A program made the position numbers and the translations under genes. A DNA stretch of 64,000 nt from Erigeron canadensis (Eukaryota > Streptophyta > Magnoliopsida > Asterales > Asteraceae): assembly GCF_010389155.1 (NCBI RefSeq), contig NC_057763.1, forward strand, positions 32,532,645-32,596,644. Reading direction: 5' to 3'. Under the pieces are notes generated by a model. The model did not search any database, was not told the DNA's origin, and was given only the letters and a program-made list of their open reading frames with translations. Shown piece by piece: positions 52,978-61,370 of the stretch; the first letter of the stretch is position 1, and every line of letters starts with the position of its first letter.

Positions 52978-54645
52978 TCTAATTCTTTTACAAAGACAGA
53001 TATCAACACACCATAAAATGTTTACTCATGATAATGTTCACCGGACCTTATGGTTATTACGTTTCATATTTGCGTATATGATGTATGCCTGCATAAAGCG
53101 ACTAGAGATCAATAACTTTCTTCAGTCATTCCTGGGATGGGAGGGAGTAGGTCTTGCTTCATATTTGCTTTATGTCACACATGATACTTGCCCTATGTCT
53201 TATATATATGCTTGGTATTAATGCATGTGGCAATGTTTAATAAGTTCTCAATTATTTAGTGACCTTCCTTGTTTGTTTTCTATTTAAAGATTTTGCTTAC
53301 CATTAGATGGATTGGTATTTGGTGGGACTGGACACGTGAAGATTTTGAGTTCAAATTTCGGTGCAAACAAAATTCTTCCAAGAATGAAGACAATGATTTT
53401 CCCAAAATGTGTTTCCTTTAGAATTGGAGTTAGTAAATAAAAAAGCATTACTACTAAAGAAAATTTGTTGTTCCCAAAATATATATATATATATATATAT
53501 ATATGATAGCGAGGGAACACTAATTGTAAATTATGTTTCTTTTACAAAATTTGGTCAAATATAATTAAGTTTTATGTCTCTGTTGAGTGTTGAGGTGGAA
53601 AGGTGTATTAACGAAAATATATGAAAGAAAAGTCAAGAAAATACTCCCATCAACTTACTCTAGTACTATCAATAACATCAATAATGCAACTTTGATATAT
53701 ACTGTATTTGGAAACAATTCTTAGAAAAACTGTCATATTTATGAACAAGTAATGATATACAGTATCTTGTTAATAGGTTACATACTTACACACGTACATT
53801 TAATTACTACCTTTTGAGGATCTCAATCTTATTTCTGACATGTAATTAAGCAGACGCTTTTTTGATCTCATCTAATCTCATTCTTTTATTTGATCACGTA
53901 TTACAATCATATAAATAGAGAGATCGATGTACCGACACAAATTGTAAAAAAAAAAAAAAAAAAAAAAAAATTATTGATGTATTATATACTAGCTATACAG
54001 ATCCACCATGAAAGTATATATGTAACCACTTTTTTGGAGCAAAACTTCAAAGTCAATTAGCTCTACTATTGATATCATTATATAAAAAGTTCTTTCAAAA
54101 AGGAATCTAATGATAACAAAATCTTTTTAAAAAAAAATTGTTCGGCTAACATACTCAATAGTGACTAGCAAATAACAATGCAACTGAGGAGAGTGAAGGA
54201 AAGAAGAATTTACACGCTAGAAACATGGCGAATGGTGGTGCTGTTTGGTTCATATATGCAAGTTACATTATCCTCATATGTTGAATTATTCACGGATGCA
54301 GGTGCCCAACTACACGGATCCTGGCTGAAATCCCAATCTTTTCCCAACTTCCTTCCTATCTCCCTCAATGCATCCACTGAGGATATATAGATAATAAAAG
54401 TCATTAAACCACAATTTGCATAATATATATCTTAATTATAACATTAAAAACCAATACTACCATCCCAGAAAAGCAGACTCAGTAGCAGAGCTATAATTCT
54501 AGTAGTATTATTTTTACGAATATAATACTCTTATAATCATATAGACTAATTAATAATTACCTTCTTCGGGTGGAAGGGAAGTTGTGTTTATGGAGGCTAA
54601 ACCAAAGGGGAGCAATAATGCAACACATGATAGAATTATCAACAT
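46031..54645 (-). CDS. Gene 4: LRR-malectin receptor-like kinase (LRR-VIII-2 type), 24 exons
   Basis: Tandem paralogue of about 1005 aa. Exons: 54645-54561, 54376-54214, 52750-52679, 52571-52500, 52391-52320, 52200-52129, 52033-51962, 51879-51808, 51721-51650, 51567-51496, 51419-51339, 51212-51141, 51039-50974, 50799-50734, 50503-50468, 50372-50332, 50256-49883, 49248-49056, 48733-48581, 48232-48114, 48035-47825, 47378-47141, 46689-46539, 46423-46031. Signal peptide [18 protein letters not shown]; LRRs to about 370; malectin about 396-584; membrane helix in exon 19 ([19 protein letters not shown]); kinase with [11 protein letters not shown], Lys687, HRD 783-785 and DFG from 803, here followed by Met (DFGMAKL) where the others have DFGLAKL. 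All introns checked are GT-AG. Exon 11 carries the same 12-nt expansion as gene 3 (81 against 69 nt in gene 2). Intron 2 (1.46 kb) holds long homopolymer runs and a mitochondrial nad5 fragment. Confidence 0.9.
52941..52974. repeat. Poly-T run (34 nt) in gene 4 intron 2
   Basis: Uninterrupted T on the plus strand. It could be the tail of a retroposed sequence or simple slippage. A poly-A run of about 25 nt lies at 53946-53970 in the same intron. Confidence 0.85.
53105..53178 (+). pseudogene. nad5: Nuclear mitochondrial insert: nad5 fragment (gene 4 intron 2)
   Basis: The plus strand reads [20 protein letters not shown] in one frame. [14 protein letters not shown] is the highly conserved core of mitochondrial NADH dehydrogenase subunit 5 (complex I). 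Homology fades on both sides: the frame continues into unrelated residues after SYLL. It is a short NUMT lying antisense in an intron of the kinase gene, without function of its own. Confidence 0.75.
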
Positions 54646-54678
54646 TTTGCTTAGATCTTTTAACATTTTGAGGACAAC

Positions 54679-54689
54679 CATATATATAG
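54679..54689 (-). promoter_or_regulatory. Candidate TATA box of gene 4
   Basis: Minus-strand CTATATATATG about 35-44 nt upstream of the ATG, in the same relative place as in gene 3 and followed by the same CCTCAAAATGT block. The implied 5' leader would be very short, so the real start may lie elsewhere. Confidence 0.4.
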
Positions 54690-54813
54690 CTATGTATCTA
54701 GCTAGCAGAGAATGCAAATATATATATAGTAGTCGTAGTAGTAGTTGGAAAGTTAATGCTACATAACAAAAACGAAGACTTGGCTGTAGCTTAGTCTTCC
54801 TGATCGATATTCA

Positions 54814-54847
<34 letters not shown>

Positions 54848-55149
54848 AATCGTACTAGAATTTGCTTTTGTCACTTTCAACGTTTACACTGTTAATGAAT
54901 GTTCATAACAAGTCCACGATGACATATATAAAGATTGTATAAACCTACAGTTATACATATTTATATATAAATGCATTATTAGTCTATATATATAAGGAGA
55001 AATAATAATGGAAGTCCTTTAAATCATTTTCTCGAATTATAAAAAACATATGACTATGTAATCAATGAGAGAAAAAAAAAATTAGTAGAACCTCGTAATA
55101 GACTTGATGATAAAGTAGTTTATAAGTATAAAATGATAAATTTATAAAA
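54690..55149. other. Upstream region of gene 4
   Basis: Promoter-side DNA with an (AT)n run at 54817-54844. The block 54774-54815 is shared with the gene 3 upstream region. Beyond it nothing recognised. Confidence 0.4.
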
Positions 55150-55480
55150 GAATAATAATACGGAGTATTATTCCATTGATAAACTCAACTTATGCCACAT
55201 GACCAAAAGAAATGCCAAAAACGATACTGACACGAGCTTATCAACCTTGAACGAAGGGCACGCATTCCATTGATCCCAATTCACATCACTTTTCTTATCT
55301 CGATTTGAAATCCACATATAAGAGTTAGTCACGATTGAGTTGAATAACTCCATACTAGTAGTTCGAACCTCGTTGTGTAGCATATTATTTCTAGCTTTCC
55401 ATGCATGCCACCACCAAAATAAAAGGAATAGCCTCCAATCGATTACGTTTTCTTGAGTTAGTACTCAAGTTATGACACCA
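55150..55480 (-). pseudogene. LINE ORF2 C-terminal relic
   Basis: On the minus strand one frame reads FWWWHAWKARNNMLHNEV, then a region with tryptophans and ends NWDQWNACPSFKVDKL. The WxxWKARN motif and downstream W...W...P pattern match the C-terminus of plant L1 ORF2 after the zf-RVT domain, as in the LINE at 61474-64000 (CIWKARNETIF). It is a short truncated piece; sequence to about 55750 may be more decayed LINE. Confidence 0.5.
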
Positions 55481-56099
55481 TATAGTACGTATTATTTAAT
55501 TGTCCCTATCCAATTCCAAGGTATTCTTGAGTATTTGCTCATAATGTATAGACGGGTTTTTTTTAAAGGTGAATTTCGTTGGAAACTTCATGTCGTGATT
55601 CAACAACGTGAGGTTTAGCATACGTGTTTTAACTGTCCGTGCTACAAAGCTCTCTCAAATTAAAAATGCCTAGTTGCACCAATGTTTGTCGGCTTGAGAC
55701 TTGAGAGTATTCGGACCAAAAAGATTGCCAAACATCTTTAATTATCATTAATTTTGAAACTTTTTGCATCAATGCTTACATGTTTACCGTTGTTAGGTGC
55801 TTATTTGTGGAGGTACTTTATATGATATTATAATATATGTAGTTTATTTTAACTTAAAACTTTGTTATACTCAGTTATATGTTAATGAACTAAAACTTTA
55901 AAATTGATTCTGTTTAAGACCCTTAAAAAGATTAAGCTGACTTAGGTACTGTTGATTTAGCTTTAGACCCATGACAACGGGTTCATCACTTTCAAAGTGA
56001 TGGGCCTTTCACTTGTGACCAAGGTTGGCACACCCTTTTCACTTACCTCGTCGATTCATTGTCTTTGATTATAGAGAAACAAAATTGTTCTAATTAATA
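55481..56099. other. Spacer, no gene seen
   Basis: AT-rich. Possibly decayed LINE at the left side. No supported coding frame. Confidence 0.35.
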
Positions 56100-56101
56100 T
56101 A

Positions 56102-56464
56102 GTATTGTGAAATATTCATTTGAAAAACTAAAATTTTTGTGAACTATAAAACTAGCCAAAATACAATGTGATCTGACTTTAACACAATGTTCTAATTGTA
56201 TTTTTTAAAAACACATTTTTATTGTGTAATCTAAAAACACATTGTGTTAAGTTTTAAATCACATTGTATTTTTTATAGCGCATGAAAATCAGAAAATTTT
56301 TCAAACATACTGTGATATGAACTTAACACAATGTGTTTTCTAAAAAAAATAAAATAAAACGTATTTTTTTAAATTCAGATCACAATGTATTTTGACAATT
56401 TTCTAATTTTCACGAAAATTTTAGTTTTCAAATAAAATCAAACCCATATAATGTTTCACAACAC
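56102..56464. mobile_element. Foldback MITE with TA target duplication (Tc1/mariner-like)
   Basis: Left end GTATTGTGAAATATT; right end AATGTTTCACAACAC, reverse complement GTGTTGTGAAACATT. TA flanks both sides (56100-56101, 56465-56466). Arms pair over most of the length, including CAAAATACAATGTGATCTGA and its complement. No coding frame. Confidence 0.6.
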
Positions 56465-56466
56465 TA

Positions 56467-57835
56467 GGTCCAAGATATTGACTCTGGCACCATACTGAGA
56501 GGGGATGATAAAATTAGCACAAATATTGATTTCATTGTCAAAACTATATAATTTTTCTACATGTAAAACTTGTGATTGTAAAAATAGAAAATAAAAATTC
56601 GGTATCTAGTCCAAAATGGAAGAAAAGACATTCGGAATTGTCAAAAGATTTGTTAAAAATAGAGATTACGTACATAAAAAAGCAAAATGAAAATTGCATT
56701 GATAATGGTAAAAGAAAACATGAACAAGACAAGTGAGCCATCACGGTTATTTCCTCCGTGAAATTTTGCAAATGTTATTTCGAAAATTCAAATTAAGATG
56801 ATAAGTATATATCAAAAGTTAGAAGAAAGAATTTTTAAAAAAAACGACATACAGTAAAATGAAAAACATTGCATATAGATGCTTTTGAAACAGTTACACA
56901 AATCAAAAAAAAGAAGTTTGATTATCTGATATCATATTATATATTTAAATCTAATTTTGACGACTTTTGATTTTTTTGAATTGTATGTTGTTACTTTTGG
57001 AATAACATGGCATTTTTTTTATTGAGTTTCTTTGATGTTAAAGTTCATTTTATTAACAAAATCGGGTATTTTAACGTTTTGAAATCAAAAATCAAAACTC
57101 ATATATGATTTTTGAATTTTAACTTTTATTTTTAATCAAATGATTAAGATACCCTTCACTTCACTAGTAAATTAAGAAACAATTTTTGAAGATCCTGTTC
57201 TCTTTTGATAATCATCCTCAGTTGAATATTTAAGCCATAAAGCCTGTGTTTTTACTTTTTTTTTCTTTAAACGCTAACTTATTCTACTTATACTCGTAAA
57301 TTATATGCATATCTAAGAAACAACTAAATACTTTCAAAAATACTTCTAATAATTCACTCTCATAAATACGAGAAGTAACACTTAAACTTATGTGGATTTC
57401 CTTAAATAGAAAGACATTACTAATTAAAAATTAGTTTTTAGACTTAACATGTCTTGTCAAAATATTCAATTGGAGTGGCTAATCCTGTGGGTTTCTTTTC
57501 TTTTTTTTTTTTTCTTTATAATAAAAGTGCTCATAATTAGTATCATTTAAAAATATATATATCAAAATATAATAAACGATCCACTTAAATTTATCAAAAA
57601 TTATAGTAAAAGAAAATTAAAATTTAAAGTTCATAAACAATCAAAAATAACATATACATATACACATAATCATCAAAATAATTATTTTAAAAAATCCTAA
57701 AATTAATTGAACCAAGAAAAAAAAAACTAGTTCAAACACATGAACATTTCAAGTAAAAAATAAAATCCAAACAAACGGGTCATTTGAATAAAATTGATCT
57801 AACCCAACCTACTTTTAAAAACGTTGGTTAGACTC
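56467..57835. other. Spacer, no gene seen
   Basis: Very AT-rich, no convincing open frame or repeat structure recognised. Confidence 0.35.
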
Positions 57836-57838
57836 TTA

Positions 57839-58082
57839 CACTATGTTCTTGAGTTTGGGTTATAAAAGAAAGAGAATGATTGGAAGTGATTTTATAATTA
57901 TCCTCTCAAATCATCCCATTTATGAGGAGAAATTTTTTTAACCAAAATCAACTAAAAAATCATTTCAGTTCTCTTCATTTCATTTCCTTTCCATCTTTAA
58001 ATTAAACTCAAGAACACAATTGATTTTGTAATCATTTGCTTTCTTTTCTTTTCATTTTATAGTAGAACTCAAGAACATAGTG
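57839..58082. mobile_element. PIF/Harbinger (Tourist-like) MITE
   Basis: The first 17 bases CACTATGTTCTTGAGTT are repeated as the exact inverted copy at 58066-58082. The element is flanked by TTA on both sides (57836-57838 and 58083-58085), the target site of PIF/Harbinger transposons. At 244 bp with no coding capacity it is a MITE. Confidence 0.75.
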
Positions 58083-58085
58083 TTA

Positions 58086-58618
58086 GAGCCTATTTCAAAT
58101 AAATGTTTCAAGTTTTAACAGCCTTCCACATGTAATGGGTAAGATACTTTGTTTAAAAAGCAGTTCCATAACACTTTGACCAGGATCGGTTAGGAAATGA
58201 TTAAAAGATAATTATAGGGTATTTTAGTTAAATTGTATGCATCTGATTCAAAAACACTTGTCATTCACGAATAACTTGTTAAAACTTCATCTCTTGCTCG
58301 CTTGAATTGTATTTTTTGAATTATCTAACAAATAATGATATCTAATCCCACCATAAATGAGAAGTATGTGCGAAGTTAGATGTACACAAGCAAGAATCTT
58401 TTCAAATAAACTTCCTAATGTATCTATGCTACTTGCAGAGGAACCCCTTTCCCTTTTATTCACCTTATACAACTATAAATTTATAATATCTTAAATTTTA
58501 TTATTTAAAACATACATCATTCAATTTTTAAAATAAATAAATTATCCTTTTTACATACATTACTTTTATCTTGACAACTAAATACACTGCCACCGCTAAA
58601 TGACAACTACTAATGTGA
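58086..58618. other. Spacer, no gene seen
   Basis: AT-rich without recognised features. Confidence 0.35.
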
Positions 58619-58939
58619 CGAGCATGATACCCGCGCAATGCGACGACGGTGGTGGAAAAGACGGTTTAGTGGTGTCGGTGATGGTACTATTGGTGGTAAT
58701 GTCAACTGGTGTAGGTGGAAGTTTTTAGAAGATAAAGGGCTTAAAGTGTTAAGTATTAAAATAAGCGTTTATGGTGTAAATTAATTCATTAAGGGCAAAG
58801 TTGGTAATTTATAAAACTCTTTCCATAGTGGATTTTTATTAAGGGACAATTTAATAATTTTGTATGTAACATATGAGTAACTATTTCTATTTTGAGTGGT
58901 GCATAATATTTATAAAGGAATATATAATAAAGTGATAGA
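58619..58939 (-). mobile_element. Helitron-like element, reverse orientation
   Basis: Read on the minus strand it starts TCTATCACTTTATTATAT and ends in a GGC-rich tail with GTCGCATTGCGCGGGT...CATGCTCG. The same tail ends the opposite-strand copy at 59189-59454, so the two are inverted relatives 250 bp apart. The terminal CTAG is mutated to CTCG. Confidence 0.55.
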
Positions 58940-59188
58940 TTGGTTGACACGTACCTTGGTACATGTAGAAAAAGTAAGTTTGGTGATCATGTGAAAGCTT
59001 GCAACAAACAACCAATATAAACAACAAAAACATATGATTCCAACAATTCTACAAGATTAGTACACCTTTTGAATTAATAGATGGTTAGAATAATCAAAAG
59101 TAAGATTACTTTTAATACTATATTTAAATATATTGATATTTCTTTTAAAGCACTTTTTAGGAAATAAGAAAGTACCAAGCAAAATATA

Positions 59189-59454
59189 TCTTTACTATTT
59201 AATAAAGCAAAAGCCTATTTTTATTTTTAGAAAGTTCTGTCTTTGAAATACCGAAAGTGCCCTTGGACATTTTATGTTTTTAATAAATTAATTTACACTT
59301 TAACCCTTATCTTCTAAAATATTTTCACTATCACCTTTACATCAACCTACAATTCTACACCATTTGACACCGCCGCCACCACCAATAATACCATCACCGA
59401 ACACAAAACCGCCGTCCCTACTAACGCCGTCGCATTGCGCGGGTACCATGCTCG
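59189..59454 (+). mobile_element. Helitron-like element, forward orientation
   Basis: Starts TCTTTACTATTTAATAAAGC, ends CGTCGCATTGCGCGGGTACC then CATGCTCG followed by host T. Non-autonomous. Same family as the inverted copy at 58619-58939 and probably 9319-9627. Confidence 0.55.
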
Positions 59455-61370
59455 TTGGTAATTAAAATGGTAATAGTGAAAAGCATTACTCAATTACTCA
59501 ATATAAAAGGCAAGCGAGCCATCCTAGTTACTTCCTAGATCTCATCCATGCATGTGGGACTTCGAGTATCATATTCAAAGTTGTAAATGAAAAAAACTTG
59601 ACTGATTAATCTAAGTGTCGTGGCAAAAATATGTTTCTTTAGAAATACTGATGATATGAGAATCTCTAAATATATATATAAAAAAAAGTTTTAATTCATA
59701 ATTGAAGAAATATGGACTCTTAGATGAAATTCAACTTTGAATTTAAATCATTAGATCAAATGATGATGTCATATACCTTATTTAAATTATTATTATTTTC
59801 TTATTTAAATTTGTAAACATATATAATTAATATTTTTAATGATATAATTATGAAAACTAATATTTTTATATTTTACATTATTCTTTATCACTAAAATTAA
59901 TTTTTAATTTTTTTACAATAAAATTTTCTATTTTATTACAATACATTTTTATCCAATTATCATAAGATTTTATCATATAACGAATAAAATTTGGTTATAA
60001 GGATTTTTGTATAAGATTTTTATCATATAATGTTTTTATTAAATCAATATTTTGGAACCGGATCAGATGTCAAACCAGTTTTCTTAATAAAAAAACTAAA
60101 AATAAATATGGAATATATAGTAAGATTTCACAAATATTTAGCAGAAAAATAATTGTATCAAAATTGCAATGATATTATACATAATTGTTAAGTTAGATTA
60201 ACACAACATGTGATATATAGATTGATAATTCAATTGCTTAGTAATTTTAGTGTATAACTAAATTATTTGAGCAAAACGTTAAACAAGTACAATTACAATG
60301 CAGACATAATCGGATGAATGAAAGATATCAAAAGAAACAAAAACCATATTTAGCGAGGTAGACTTATAATAGATGATGTATCCTTTTTTTCAACTGTCTG
60401 GTTACTGTTAACCGAAATTTAAACAACCACTAATGTGACATCATGTTTTTAGTGGTTAAATACTTAAATTATACGTGACCCGCGTATTATTTATAAAAAA
60501 ATATAAGGGAAAGATTAGGTAAAGCATGCAGTATCTATCTTAGGTAAAGTAATGGGATTATGTAAAATGCAGGGGGGGGGGTTTATGTAAAATTCAGGGG
60601 GGTTATGTATGTTTATCAAATTCAAAAGTTTAATTTGTAACTTTTTTTAATGTGGCAGTACCTAAGTTTAGGTAAAGTCTGCAGTACGGATCATTTTCTC
60701 AAAAAATATATATATAGAAATATGAATTTTTAGAAATAATTTAAGTATTGTTAGGAATCCCACAAAATTATGTATAGAAAACTCTTTAAAAAAAATAATA
60801 AATCTTTTTGCTATAATAAAATTGTAAGTTTATGTAACTAGTATGTTATTTAAGAATACGGAAATCTATATAAAAACCCTTCAATATAATATAAAACTAG
60901 TTACCCGCTCAATAGAGTGAACTAGTGAGGGACGGTGGAGATTTAATGACAAATTGACAACTGATGGTGGAGGTGGTGATGGTATCAGAGGCTTGAGGAA
61001 GGTGTGTTGTATATATTTATATAGATGAGAGTATTATAGTTATTTTAGATAATATTATGGAAAGAAGAACATCAGTATTTTAGATAATCGAATAATTATG
61101 ATACGGATCATATAGATACATGAAAAACTTTTTTTTGTAAAAGAAGAAAAAGCTATGCTTTAAAGTTGTTTGGAAAATGTTATCAATATTTGAATTCAAT
61201 TTAAAGCCTTACGTATGAGATAAAAACAAACAAAAACTTGTCAAAATAAAATCATTAACTAATCATATTTTCCAATTGGATAAAAGCATTCAAAAAGATG
61301 ATAAAAGACGACAAAGACAGGGACGTGGTATGAAAGCTCATCGATTATATATATTTCCTCAAAAAAATAT
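59455..61370. other. Spacer with short repeats
   Basis: AT-rich. At 60510-60690 two copies of a TTAGGTAAAG...GCAGTA block flank G-runs (a run of 9-10 G near 60572 and GGGGGG near 60597). No gene supported. Confidence 0.4.

Noticed and set aside
52941..53970. Possible single retroposed unit bounded by poly-T and poly-A in gene 4 intron 2
   Set aside because: The two homopolymers have no matching flanking duplication, so a single insertion cannot be shown.
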